From the NCBI GenBank assembly GCA_900554815.1, contig USIO01000002.1, positions 19,301-83,300 on the forward strand: DNA of 64,000 bases, written 5' to 3'. Below, piece after piece: positions 24,465-33,868 of the stretch (positions within the stretch are counted from its first letter, which is position 1; every line of letters begins with the position of its first letter). The position numbers and the translations under genes are program-made. The stretch is from an uncultured Clostridium sp. (GTDB taxonomy: Bacteria; Bacillota; Clostridia; TANB77; CAG-508). The notes beneath the pieces are model-generated. The model searched no databases. It saw only the letters and a program-made list of their open reading frames with translations, and had not been told where the DNA came from.

Positions 24465-27237
24465 CTTTAATAGCGTCACTACATCTATGGCAAATTGTTG
24501 GATTATCTTTATCTTCTCCTACTGTTGTAGAATACATCCAGCATCTTTCGCATTTTTTTCCATCAGCCATTTCTACTTTTACCCCTATTTTTTCGTTTTC
24601 ATCTTTTCTTGCATTTTCTTCTATAAATACTTGAGAAACAATTAAAACCGGTTGTAAGTGTTCTTCCACTTCTTTTAAGAATTTATAATTTTCTCCTTCT
24701 GCATATAAAGTAACTTTCGCATTTAAAGAATGTCCAATAACTTTTTCTGTTCTTGCTATTTCTAATTTTTTAGCAACTAATTCTTTTATTTTTTCAATTT
24801 TATTCCACTTTTTAACTAATTCTTTATTATTATATTCTTCGTTTAAATTTGGCCAAGATGTTAGCATTGGGCTTTGGGTACTCTCATCCTTTTTATGTGG
24901 CATAAAATTCCAAATTTCCTCTGCCGTAAAAACTGTCATTGGTGCTAATAGCTTTACTAATACATCCAATATTATGTACATAGTAGTTTGTGCAGCTCTT
25001 CTTTCTTTAGATTTTGGTTTTGAAGTATATAATCTATCTTTAATAATATCTAAATAGAAATTACTCATATCGTTTACGCAAAATTTATTAATTTCATGGT
25101 AAGCTACGTGGAAGTCATAGTTGTCATAACTTTGTGTAACATTTTTAATTAATTCATTTAATTTATATAATGCATATTTATCTATTTCCAATAAACTTTC
25201 ATATTCTAGTGGTTCATTAGGATCATAGTCAGATATATTTCCCAATATATATCTTGCTGTATTTCTTATTTTCCTATATACTTCTGTAATTTGCTTTAAA
25301 ATATCTTTAGATAAACTAATTTCTGATTTGTAATCTGAAGATAATACCCATAGTCTTAAAATATCTGCACCATATTCTTTTATAATATCTTGTGGGCTAA
25401 TTACATTTCCCTCTGATTTAGACATTTTTCTGCCCTTATCATCAATTACAAATCCATGTGTTAACACTTCTTTATATGGTGCAACACCATGTGCAGCAAC
25501 AGATGTAAGTAATGAACTTTGGAACCAACCTCTATATTGATCGTTTCCTTCTAAGTACATATCTGCTGATGGTAAACCTCTTGCAGCTAGCACTCCTTCA
25601 TATGTAGTTCCAGAGTCAAACCATACATCCATGATGTCTGTCTCAATTTTAAAGTCTTTATTACCACAAGAAGAACATGTAGCTCCTTTTGGCATTAATT
25701 CTTCTATAGGTAATTCATACCAAGATGTAGATCCTTTTTCTTTAAATATTTTTATAATTTTTTGGATAGATTCTTCAGTAATATATTCATTACCACATTC
25801 TTTGCAGTAAAATATAGGAATAGGCACTCCCCATGTACGTTGTCTAGAAATGCACCAATCTGCTCTTTCTTGTACCATACTTGCAATTCTTTCTTCTCCC
25901 CAAGCAGGGTACCATTTTACCTTTTTTATTTCTTCTAATGCTTTTTCTCTAAAGTCTTCTATAGAAGCAAACCATTGGTCTGTAGCTCTAAAAATAATTG
26001 GATTTTTGCATCTCCAGCAGTGTGGATATTGATGAACGATTTTTTCTTTGCTTAGCAAATATCCATTTCCCTCAAGCCATTCAATAATTGCCTCATTTGA
26101 TTTTGCATAATATAATCCATTAAATGGTCCTGCTCCTTCTGTTTGATATCCTTTTCCATCTACTGTAACAACAATTTCTAATCCATTTTTTAGTCCACAT
26201 AAATAGTCTTCTTTACCATACCCAGGAGCTGTATGTACTGCTCCTGTTCCTGTATCCAATTCAACTACAATTGTATCTTCACTACCCAGAACAACTTTTG
26301 AATCTCTGTCTAAAAATGGGTGCTTGCAAATAGTTCCTACTAATTCTTTTCCACTAAATTGCTGAATTGTATTGTAATTTGTTATTTTAGCCAATTTCAT
26401 TACTTGTTCAACTAATTGCGTTGCTAAAATATAGTTTTCTTTTTCTGTTTCTACTACACTATATTCAAAATCCTCTCCAATTGTAATAGCAACATTACCT
26501 GGTAAAGTCCATGGAGTTGTTGTCCATATTACAAAATAGGTTGGTTTTTTTGTTAATAATTTTGTTGAAGGCTTACTTACTTCAAATTTTACATAAATAG
26601 ATGTTGTTTCATGTTCTTTATATTCAATTTCGGCTTCTGCTAATGCTGTTTCACAATCTGTACACCAGTAAACCGGTTTTAAGCCCTTGTAAATATATCC
26701 CTTTTTAAACATCTCCCAAAATATTTCAATCTGTTTAGCCTCAAACTCTGGTTGTAAAGTAATGTATGGATGATCCCAGTCTCCTAAAACTCCAAGTCTT
26801 TTAAAACCTTCTGTTTGTTTTTCTACAAAGCTTAAAGCAAAATCTCTACAAGTATTTCTAAATTTGGCAACACTTACTTCGTCTCTGTTGATTCCTAAAA
26901 CTTGAATTGCTCTTTTTTCTGTTGGTAAGCCATGTGTATCGTATCCTGGAATATATGGCGTATTATATCCTTTTAAATTTTTATACCTAACAACTGTATC
27001 TTTCAATATTTTATTTAATGCATGTCCTATGTGAATTTCTCCATTTGCATATGGAGGTCCATCATGCAAAATAAAATATTCATTTTTTTCATTTTTCTTT
27101 AGCATTTTTTCATATAGTCCATCATTAAAAACTCTTTCCATTACTTTCGGCTCATTTTCTGGCAAATTTGCCCTCATTGGAAAATCTGTTTTTGGTAAAT
27201 TTAATGTTGTTCCATAGTCTTTCTTTTTTTCTTCCAT
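24460..27237 (-). CDS. ileS: Isoleucyl-tRNA synthetase
   Basis: 925 residues; charges tRNA-Ile. The HIGH motif (GEIHIGHALNK, near 67-77) and KMSKS (GRKMSKSEGN, near 594-603) are present, as are the editing-domain TTTPWTLPGN motif and a C-terminal zinc ribbon (CERCW ... CHRC). Length and architecture are those of bacterial IleRS. Controlled by the T-box leader just upstream. Confidence 0.97.
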   Translation of the reverse strand: MEEKKKDYGTTLNLPKTDFPMRANLPENEPKVMERVFNDGLYEKMLKKNEKNEYFILHDGPPYANGEIHIGHALNKILKDTVVRYKNLKGYNTPYIPGYDTHGLPTEKRAIQVLGINRDEVSVAKFRNTCRDFALSFVEKQTEGFKRLGVLGDWDHPYITLQPEFEAKQIEIFWEMFKKGYIYKGLKPVYWCTDCETALAEAEIEYKEHETTSIYVKFEVSKPSTKLLTKKPTYFVIWTTTPWTLPGNVAITIGEDFEYSVVETEKENYILATQLVEQVMKLAKITNYNTIQQFSGKELVGTICKHPFLDRDSKVVLGSEDTIVVELDTGTGAVHTAPGYGKEDYLCGLKNGLEIVVTVDGKGYQTEGAGPFNGLYYAKSNEAIIEWLEGNGYLLSKEKIVHQYPHCWRCKNPIIFRATDQWFASIEDFREKALEEIKKVKWYPAWGEERIASMVQERADWCISRQRTWGVPIPIFYCKECGNEYITEESIQKIIKIFKEKGSTSWYELPIEELMPKGATCSSCGNKDFKIETDIMDVWFDSGTTYEGVLAARGLPSADMYLEGNDQYRGWFQSSLLTSVAAHGVAPYKEVLTHGFVIDDKGRKMSKSEGNVISPQDIIKEYGADILRLWVLSSDYKSEISLSKDILKQITEVYRKIRNTARYILGNISDYDPNEPLEYESLLEIDKYALYKLNELIKNVTQSYDNYDFHVAYHEINKFCVNDMSNFYLDIIKDRLYTSKPKSKERRAAQTTMYIILDVLVKLLAPMTVFTAEEIWNFMPHKKDESTQSPMLTSWPNLNEEYNNKELVKKWNKIEKIKELVAKKLEIARTEKVIGHSLNAKVTLYAEGENYKFLKEVEEHLQPVLIVSQVFIEENARKDENEKIGVKVEMADGKKCERCWMYSTTVGEDKDNPTICHRCSDAIKV

Positions 27238-27282
27238 TATAGTTCCCCCTTTAAATAATCATTTTTTAAATTAAATCAATTA

Positions 27283-27530
27283 TAAAAAAATTCGCCCTAT
27301 TAATAGGACGAATTTTTTTCCGTGGTACCACCTAATTTAAAAATAATTATACATTATTTTTCTCTTTAAAATCTGTAACGAAGATTAACGTCTTATTCTA
27401 CTTAGTTCAAATAAGCAACTTAAAAAGGTGATAACAATCATTTTTATCTTACTAGAATTTCAGCAGTATCTAGCTCTCTTTAAAGAATATTACATAATTG
27501 TCTTGTCCTCATCATGGTCTTTTAATTTAT
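27283..27530 (-). promoter_or_regulatory. T-box riboswitch of ileS (Ile specifier AUC)
   Basis: On the minus strand the leader has Stem I signatures (GAGGACAAGA, AGAGAGC, TGCTGAAATTCTAG), a probable specifier ATC at 27432-27430 in TTATCACC, the T-box sequence AGGTGGTACCACGG at 27333-27320, and a terminator stem around AATTCGTCC/GGGCGAATT with a T-run (27284-27319). Uncharged tRNA-Ile would bind and favour read-through into ileS. The gap 27531-27631 shows nothing else. Confidence 0.9.
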
Positions 27531-27631
27531 AAAATATATATAAGAATATCATTTTTTTCTTTATATTGCAAGCATTTTTACAATGGGCAACATCCTTTTT
27601 TTGGAATTGCCACAAAATATTTTATATTAGT

Positions 27632-28510
27632 TTATTTAATTTGTTTCATAACTTCTTCTGCAAAATTTTCTTCTTTTTTTTCTATTCCTTCGCCTTTTTC
27701 AAATCTAGCAAATCTAACAACTTCTGCATTTTTAGATTTAACTAGGTCTTCAACTTTAATATCTGGATTTTTTACAAATGGTTGTTCTAATAAGCAAATT
27801 TCTCCATAGAATTTTCCAATTCTTCCTTTTACCATTTTTTCAGCTATTTCAGCTGGTTTACCCTCATTCATTGCTTGTGCTTTTAGTATTTCCATTTCCT
27901 TTTGTACTTTTTCTTCTGGAACTTCTTGTCTATTTAAATATTCAGGTCTAGCTGCTGCAACTTGCATACAAATATCTTTTGCTAAGTCACTTTCGCCTTT
28001 TGCTAAATCTACTAATACTCCAATTTTTCCGTCTCCATGTATATAACTTTCTATTAATCCATCACTTTCAAATCTAACAAATCTTCTAATAGACATATTT
28101 TCTCCAATTGTTGCGATTTTGTCTGTAAGTACTTCTTGTATAGTTTTACCATACACTTTAACTGATTCTTGGTTTAGTAAATCTGTTACGTCCTTTGGAT
28201 TTTTAATTGCAATTTGTTCTGCAACATCTAGTACAAAAGCTCTAAAATCTTCATTTTTGGCTACAAAGTCAGTTTCAGAATTAACCTCTACTAATACTCC
28301 AACTTTTTTGTCTGCTGTTACATAAGCGCATACTAGTCCTTCTGCTGCAATTCTTTCAGACTTTTTTGCTGCTTTTGCAATTCCTCTTTCTCTTAAAAGT
28401 TCAATTGCCTTTTCCATATCTCCATTAGTTTCTGTTAAAACTTTTTTGCAATCCATCATACCTGCACCAGTTTTTTCTCTTAAATTTTTCACAAGTTCTG
28501 CAGTAATCAT
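27632..28510 (-). CDS. tsf: Elongation factor Ts
   Basis: 292 residues. Nucleotide exchange factor for EF-Tu. The N-terminal UBA-like domain (ITAELVKNLREKTGAGMMDCKKVLTETNGDMEKAIELLRERG) and the core TDFVAKNEDF are canonical. Transcribed behind rpsB, the universal pairing; RBS GGGGAGG. Confidence 0.97.
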   Translation of the reverse strand: MITAELVKNLREKTGAGMMDCKKVLTETNGDMEKAIELLRERGIAKAAKKSERIAAEGLVCAYVTADKKVGVLVEVNSETDFVAKNEDFRAFVLDVAEQIAIKNPKDVTDLLNQESVKVYGKTIQEVLTDKIATIGENMSIRRFVRFESDGLIESYIHGDGKIGVLVDLAKGESDLAKDICMQVAAARPEYLNRQEVPEEKVQKEMEILKAQAMNEGKPAEIAEKMVKGRIGKFYGEICLLEQPFVKNPDIKVEDLVKSKNAEVVRFARFEKGEGIEKKEENFAEEVMKQIK

Positions 28511-28665
28511 TTATTCTTCCTCCCCTAATATATTTTATATAAGTCGCCATAAAGACGACTTTTTAAATATTACAAATTTAATCTTATATGCTATAAAATT
28601 AAGTTTTATTAAATAGTATAAAATGCAAAATAATTTTTTATGCAAATATCAAAACTGCTTTTTAA

Positions 28666-29445
28666 TTATTCTTGTTCTTCAGATGTTTCTACAACTTCTT
28701 CTATACTAGTTGGTTCTGCTACTTTTTCGGTAATCTCTTCTGTAGGTATTTCTTCAGCAGTTTCTCCTTGTCTTCCTTCAATAACTGCATTTGCCATTAC
28801 ATCTGCAATTAATTTAACTGCTCTTATAGCATCATCATTTCCTGGAATTGCATAGTCTACATCATTTGGGTTGCAGTTTGTGTCTACCAATCCAACAACA
28901 GGAATTTTTAATTTTCTTGCCTCTAATATTGCAATTCTTTCTTTTTTTGGATCTACTATAAATAATGCACCTGGTAATTTCTCCATATTCTTAATTCCAC
29001 CAAGATTTTTTTCTAGTTTTTCCATTTCTCCTTTTAATTTAATAACCTCTTTTTTAGGTAATAAGTCAAAAGTACCGTCCTCTTGCATTTTTTCTAATTC
29101 ATTTAATCTTTCAATTCTTTTTCTAATAGTTCCAAAATTGGTTAACATTCCGCCTAACCATCTTTGGTCAACATAGAACATATTGCATTTTTGAGCTGCT
29201 TCTTTCATACATTCTTGTGCTTGTTTTTTTGTTCCCACAAAAAGAATATCTTTTCCTTCTTCTGCTTGTTCTTTGATAAAAGCATATGCTTCATCTAATT
29301 TTTTTGATGTTTTTTGTAAGTCAATAATGTGAATTCCATTTCTGGCTTGGAAAATATATTCAGCCATTTTAGGATCCCATCTTCTTGTTTGATGTCCAAA
29401 ATGAACACCTGCTTCAAGTAGTTGTTTCATCGCTACTACTGCCAT
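28666..29445 (-). CDS. rpsB: 30S ribosomal protein S2
   Basis: 259 residues. Typical start MKQLLEAGVHFGHQTRRWDPKMAEYIF and conserved KKQAQECMKEAAQ, WLGGMLTNFGTIRKRI and DTNCNPNDVDYAIPGNDDAIRAV. The C-terminus is an acidic tail. First gene of rpsB-tsf; RBS AGGAGG. Confidence 0.97.
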   Translation of the reverse strand: MAVVAMKQLLEAGVHFGHQTRRWDPKMAEYIFQARNGIHIIDLQKTSKKLDEAYAFIKEQAEEGKDILFVGTKKQAQECMKEAAQKCNMFYVDQRWLGGMLTNFGTIRKRIERLNELEKMQEDGTFDLLPKKEVIKLKGEMEKLEKNLGGIKNMEKLPGALFIVDPKKERIAILEARKLKIPVVGLVDTNCNPNDVDYAIPGNDDAIRAVKLIADVMANAVIEGRQGETAEEIPTEEITEKVAEPTSIEEVVETSEEQE

Positions 29446-29554
29446 TTTAATTTCCTCCTTTTAGTTTTTCCTCCGCACATATCTTAATTCTAGAAGACTT
29501 AAAGTATAAGCACTATTTCTAGAACTCCTTATGCGTGTGTTTTTAACGTGTATT

Positions 29555-29583
29555 ATTATAGCAAATCTGTTTTAAGATTTCAA
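29555..29583 (-). promoter_or_regulatory. Promoter of rpsB-tsf
   Basis: TTGAAA (-35) and TATAAT (-10) with 17-base spacing on the minus strand. The leader of about 100 bases before rpsB contains two TTCTAGAA words that can pair and might take part in S2 autoregulation. Confidence 0.75.
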
Positions 29584-29610
29584 GTATTTTTATTAAATTT
29601 TATACAGAAA

Positions 29611-29639
29611 CTGGGAAACAAGCAATGCTTGCTTCCCAG
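29611..29639 (-). terminator. Terminator after the SH3-like gene
   Basis: CTGGGAAACAAGCA at 29611-29624 pairs with TGCTTGCTTCCCAG at 29626-29639 (one wobble). On the minus strand the hairpin is followed by TTTCTGT. It lies directly after the gene at 29647-30189. Confidence 0.65.
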
Positions 29640-29646
29640 AAAGGAG

Positions 29647-30189
29647 TTATTCCCAAATATACTCATAGTCAGCATATCTAGAAATATAGCCCTCAACGGG
29701 ATTTTCAATTGTTAAAACATGGAGACACTCCACAGTTTCGTCAACTACAATTAAAATCTCGTTGACGCGGTCTCCTACGCCGCTTCCGACACCCAAGTCT
29801 CCATTTATACAAGCCCATTCGGAAGTATAAATGTTTTGAGTATGGTCCCCGTTTAGGAAGATTTTGTAACCATAGGTTAAGTACCTCATAATTACAAATC
29901 CCTCTATGCCATCTAATGTCCTAATATAGCAATATTCGCCATATTCGGGACGGTGGAATACCCTGTTTGTGCTTTCGTAGACTACGTCACCCATTCTAAG
30001 CTGAATAGACTTATTGTTATTATCCTTGACCGGTTCTGCATTCCTGTTCGGTTCAGTTCTAAGCGTAAGCTTAGAAACCCGTACCATCAGGTTCATGGGT
30101 GGTGGTACTTCTTCTTGAGCCAACGTTGTTGTAATTCCTCCTAACATAGTTAAACTCAAAACTAGCAGCAAAGAGATTAGCCGTTTCAT
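29647..30189 (-). CDS. Secreted SH3b-like protein of foreign composition
   Basis: 180 residues with a signal peptide (MKRLISLLLVLSLTMLGGITTTLA, cleavage near 24). The middle (VSKLTLRTEPNRNAEPV ... DGIEGFVIMRYLT) resembles a bacterial SH3b domain binding cell wall. Base composition is clearly richer in G+C than neighbours, using CGT, CGC, CTG and GAC codons, so recent transfer is likely. It holds the only in-frame CGG that I could not resolve by a shift (30079-30081, residue 37). Function is uncertain. Confidence 0.6.
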   Translation of the reverse strand: MKRLISLLLVLSLTMLGGITTTLAQEEVPPPMNLMVRVSKLTLRTEPNRNAEPVKDNNNKSIQLRMGDVVYESTNRVFHRPEYGEYCYIRTLDGIEGFVIMRYLTYGYKIFLNGDHTQNIYTSEWACINGDLGVGSGVGDRVNEILIVVDETVECLHVLTIENPVEGYISRYADYEYIWE

Positions 30190-30259
30190 TTTTTTATCCT
30201 CCTTTTTTGTTTTATGGCTTTGCCATCTATATTTATATTACCATTTTTTATGTTTTATG

Positions 30260-30664
30260 TCAATTTATGGTTTTATTTAATACTTCTTTTAAACGTTTTA
30301 TTTGTTTAGTTAAATATAAATATCCTATTAAACCCTCAAAAGCTGTTGCATACATGTATTCTTGTATACTTGCATTTTTAGGCAAATGATGGTTTTGAGT
30401 ATTTCTTGCTCTTCTTACAATGTCTTTTTCTTCTTCTGTTAAATCTTGTTCTAAATTTTTTAAAATTTCTGATTGAGCCTTTGCCTTTACATATTTAATA
30501 GTTTCAATATGTAAACTATGAGGTTTTAACTGTGTATTATTTACTAAATAACTCCTAATATATAAGTCATATACGCAGTCTCCTACATATGCCCAAACCA
30601 AAGGTGACATTAATTCTATTTCTTTTTTGCTTTTTGTTATATTCATTAATTCATTTAGTTCCAA
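30260..30664 (-). CDS. mrnC: Mini-ribonuclease III
   Basis: 134 residues. A dimeric RNase III-like nuclease without RNA-binding domain that matures 23S rRNA ends in Firmicutes. MSPLVWAYVGDCVYDLYIRSYLV contains the catalytic Asp, and EEKDIVRRARN and ATAFEGLIGYLYL complete the RNase III fold signature. Confidence 0.9.
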   Translation of the reverse strand: MELNELMNITKSKKEIELMSPLVWAYVGDCVYDLYIRSYLVNNTQLKPHSLHIETIKYVKAKAQSEILKNLEQDLTEEEKDIVRRARNTQNHHLPKNASIQEYMYATAFEGLIGYLYLTKQIKRLKEVLNKTIN

Positions 30665-30734
30665 ATAATTTTCCTTCTTCTTGTTATATATTTAGGTTTT
30701 TAAATTAAGGTTACCTATAAACCAATTTATAGTA

Positions 30735-31611
30735 TTATAATATTGCTTTTTCTAAAGTAATTTTTCCTATCCTTCCACTTCTGAAATCCTCTAATACTAT
30801 TTTTGCTGTTTTTGTTTCATCAATTTTTCCTCCAGCTAATAGTGCTCCTCTTTTTTTTCCAATTAGATGCATTATTTGTGTTAAAATATTTACATTATTA
30901 TTTATTTCCTGTTCACTTATTTTATATCTAGAAAATAATTCATGCTTATTGTTACTATATAAATATTTTATCAAATGATACGATACCTCTATTGGTTCAA
31001 TTACATCTTCTTTTATTGTACCAATATATGCCAAATTTAATGCCACTTCTTCTTTTTCAAGCTTAGGCCATAATATACCAGGTGTATCTAATAATTCAAT
31101 ATTATTTTGAATGCGAATCCATTGCTTTTGCTTTGTTATTCCTGGTTGATTTCCCACATTTGCTGTATTTCTTTTTGCAATCCTATTAATAAAAGAAGAT
31201 TTGCCTACATTAGGTATTCCTACTACTAATAGTTTAATATTTTTTCCTATTCTACCTTTCTCTACTTGCTTTTTTATTTCTGCTTCCATTACATAATCTA
31301 CATTTTTTAATACATCTTTAATTCCAAATCCTGTATTTGAGTCTGTAGCCACACATGGAATTCCTTTATTTTCAAAATATGTTTTCCACATTTTGGTTTG
31401 GTAATCATTTGCTAAGTCGCTCTTATTTAAAACTATAATCCTTTTTTTATTTTGTACTAATTTATTTATATCTGGGTTTTGGCTTGATATAGGAATTCGT
31501 GCATCTAATATTTCAATCACAACATCTATTAACTTTAAATCTTGTTCTATTTGTTTTTTTGCTTTTACCATATGTCCGTGGATACCAGTTAATATTCAAA
31601 TTATTACTCAT
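30735..31611 (-). CDS. rbgA: Ribosome biogenesis GTPase, one CGG shift site
   Basis: Circularly permuted GTPase needed for late 50S assembly; essential in Bacillus subtilis. Reading from ATG 31611 (RBS AGGAG) gives MSNNLNINWYP, then CGGA at 31578-31575 read as glycine restores the conserved INWYPGHM and joins the main frame (VKAKKQIEQDLKLIDVVIEILDARIP). Total 291 residues. NKSD (G4), GIPNVGKSS (G1), NQPGITK and DTPG (G3) motifs are present in permuted order. Without the shift the first conserved block would be lost. Confidence 0.93.
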
Positions 31612-31695
31612 CGTTTTCACTCTCCTACTTTTCCACTTCTTCTAACAATAAATCAAAATCTCTTTTTCACTATTTATCTCTTATATGTACATTTT

Positions 31696-31720
31696 AACTA
31701 CCGAGGAATCCTCGGTAGTT
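31696..31720. repeat. 25-base perfect palindrome
   Basis: AACTACCGAGGA, one A, then TCCTCGGTAGTT: 12-bp arms, GC-rich for this genome. It lies in the 31612-31853 gap between rbgA and the next gene. No T-run follows on either strand, so it is either an atypical terminator or a dispersed palindromic element. Confidence 0.6.
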
Positions 31721-31853
31721 GAGTTAATCCTATTTACTCTATATAATTTTAAATTGCATCAGCATGTATCAAATAATTGTTTTTCGTTAATATATCAAAA
31801 TTTGATTTATATATTTTATATTTTTTTGCTCTATAATTTTTAAGTTATATTTT

Positions 31854-32318
31854 TTACATTAGCCTGTAATTATTTTTATCTGCTCTTTCATCTAATTTTC
31901 TATCAAATTCTTTGTTTTGATAAAACCAATCCGTTTTTTGGACTGTCTTTTTGCTTATATTTCCTCTATTTTTATTTGTTAGTAAGTCTAACATATTGGC
32001 AAAAGAAATTAGAATTCCAATAGCCCCCATAAATATAGCATAATATGCTTCTAATGAATTTACAGCAAGTAAGCTATATATTTCATATCCAAAGTAAGTA
32101 GTATATAGTGCAAAATATAACATTCCACCAATTAGTTTTCTTTTTGTTACCAATAATAATATAGCTAATGTTATAAATAAAAATATAATTTCATAATTTA
32201 TATTTGTTATTGCAATTGGTATATCTATTTTTAGAGACAACATTAAAGTAATAATTATTCTAAATACCCAAAACATATATGAAAATATATTAATTAAATA
32301 ACTAAATAGCGTTTTCAT
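31854..32318 (-). CDS. Hypothetical multi-span membrane protein
   Basis: 154 residues with four predicted membrane helices up to about residue 112, then a charged cytoplasmic tail (KKTVQKTDWFYQNKEFDRKLDERADKNNYR). No family recognised. The aromatic and charged tail is distinctive. Confidence 0.6.
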   Translation of the reverse strand: MKTLFSYLINIFSYMFWVFRIIITLMLSLKIDIPIAITNINYEIIFLFITLAILLLVTKRKLIGGMLYFALYTTYFGYEIYSLLAVNSLEAYYAIFMGAIGILISFANMLDLLTNKNRGNISKKTVQKTDWFYQNKEFDRKLDERADKNNYRLM

Positions 32319-32474
32319 TAGTTAAACCACTCCTTATATTAAGTATTTTATATTATTTTAATATTTTTTGCAATATTACAAAAAACTTTTGTATTTAGTG
32401 TTTATTTTTTAAATTTTTTATGATAAACTGTTACTTGTAAAAAATAGTTTAATAGATTTTTGGGGGGCTTTATA

Positions 32475-32729
32475 ATGGAATTTAAAAAGTGTATAAGATG
32501 TGGTTGTTTCTTTTTATCTGATGATGAAGTTTGTTGTAATTGTAAGCCAAAAGATTTATGTGACTCTAAAAAATTAGGCGATTTTTTAGAAAATACACCT
32601 AATTTTACATCTATTGAAGATATTTCAATTAATACTGGAATATCAATAAAAAATGTTTCTAGATTTATAGAATCTGGAAAATATAGCTCAGGTATAATTA
32701 ATAAAAATAATGCTAATATTAATTTGTAA
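32475..32729 (+). CDS. YvyF-like zinc-ribbon and helix-turn-helix protein
   Basis: 84 residues from MEFKKCIRCGCFFLSDDEVCCNC, after an unusual GGGGGG ribosome-binding site. Cysteines CIRC and CCNC form a zinc ribbon; the C-terminal half (FTSIEDISINTGISIKNVSRFIESG) is a helix-turn-helix. Similar to YvyF-type proteins, whose role is unclear. It is the only clear chromosomal plus-strand gene here; its end overlaps the convergent rhodanese gene. Confidence 0.6.
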   Translation: MEFKKCIRCGCFFLSDDEVCCNCKPKDLCDSKKLGDFLENTPNFTSIEDISINTGISIKNVSRFIESGKYSSGIINKNNANINL

Positions 32730-33096
32730 TAAATATATCGTCTTCTGGATATGCTCTTATTCCATCTTTTAAATGGTATAAGTTAGTGTATCCTATTTTT
32801 TTTAACAATTCTATTACTCTTTTGCTCCTAGAACCGCTAAAACAATATACAATAATTGTTTGGTTTTTATCTTTTAGCGTTTCTTCTACTATGTTTTTAT
32901 TTATTTCGTAACTTGGTATTAAAATAGCACTTCTAATATGCTTTTCTTTGTATTCTTGTGGACTTCTAACATCTAGTATTATAGCATTTCCTTTTTTCAT
33001 TATTTCCTTTAAATTTTCTAAGTTAACATTTCCTTCGTCTATATTTCTTTTTCCTTTCAAAACATATTTAGTCAAAGTTTTAAATATTGTTTTCAA
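32719..33096 (-). CDS. Rhodanese-like protein
   Basis: 125 residues. A rhodanese domain with AIILDVRSPQEYKEKHI and the active-site loop VYCFSGSRSK (Cys near residue 94). Transfers sulfane sulfur. The short N-terminal extension has no signal peptide. Confidence 0.85.
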   Translation of the reverse strand: MKTIFKTLTKYVLKGKRNIDEGNVNLENLKEIMKKGNAIILDVRSPQEYKEKHIRSAILIPSYEINKNIVEETLKDKNQTIIVYCFSGSRSKRVIELLKKIGYTNLYHLKDGIRAYPEDDIFITN

Positions 33097-33171
33097 TTAT
33101 TTTACCTTCCTTGCTTTAAGTTTTACATATTTATAAAATATTTGTTATGTTTTATAATTATTTGCAAAAAA

Positions 33172-33200
33172 AAGATCTTAATATATTATATTAAGATCTT
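33172..33200 (-). terminator. Terminator of the SecD/F-like operon
   Basis: A 14-bp inverted repeat (33172-33185 and 33187-33200) based on AAGATCTTAATATA, followed on the minus strand by eight T. It overlaps the stop of the SecF-like gene. Confidence 0.8.
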
Positions 33201-33847
33201 ACTTTTTTTGTACTATTTTGTAAAATAATTTTTTCATAAACTTTTGCTAAATAAACAGTTACAAATAACATAATCGCAACAGCTCCTATTAGTATTGTTT
33301 GCGAAACTTTTATATTAAAAATAGAAACAAGGATTGAATATAATATTTCTGCTCCAATTACCAAAGCTAGTTCAGTTAATAAAAATTTAAAAAATCCTTT
33401 TTTACGATAAATTATACTATAAATAGCTAAAATAATTGCAAAAGAAATTGCTGTTGGCCATATATATGGTTTTACTATATCATATAAATTACTTGATGGT
33501 ATATTGTATATAGATATATCTGTAGTTTCTAATTCTGTATTATATTTTTCATTTAATTTTATTATTAGTTGTTTATTTTTTTCTTCATTTGATTCTTTCA
33601 TTGTAATTCCAATTGTGTCTTTAAAAGCTCCCACCATTTCAACTTTAAACTGTTCTTCTGAGTATACTTCTTTTACAATGGTATTTATTTCATTAATATC
33701 TAATTGTTTGTTAATTGCAATTTCAATTCTTACTGCATTTTCATAATTAGAATTTAACTTAAATCCATTAAATACTATTATTAAAACGCCTAATATTAAT
33801 AGCACAATAAATATTATTAAAATTTTTATACTTCTTTTTGTATCCAT
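33191..33847 (-). CDS. SecF-like membrane protein
   Basis: 218 residues. One N-terminal helix (about 8-28), an extracytoplasmic domain (about 35-125) and about three or four helices after 130. GFKLNSNYENAVRIEI and DINEINTIVKEVYSEE resemble the divergent SecF of some Clostridia. It is shorter than standard SecF (about 300 residues). Paired with the SecD-like gene upstream, so likely an accessory to protein export. Confidence 0.6.
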   Translation of the reverse strand: MDTKRSIKILIIFIVLLILGVLIIVFNGFKLNSNYENAVRIEIAINKQLDINEINTIVKEVYSEEQFKVEMVGAFKDTIGITMKESNEEKNKQLIIKLNEKYNTELETTDISIYNIPSSNLYDIVKPYIWPTAISFAIILAIYSIIYRKKGFFKFLLTELALVIGAEILYSILVSIFNIKVSQTILIGAVAIMLFVTVYLAKVYEKIILQNSTKKVRS

Positions 33848-33868
33848 TTTATTTACTCCTCCAAAAAT

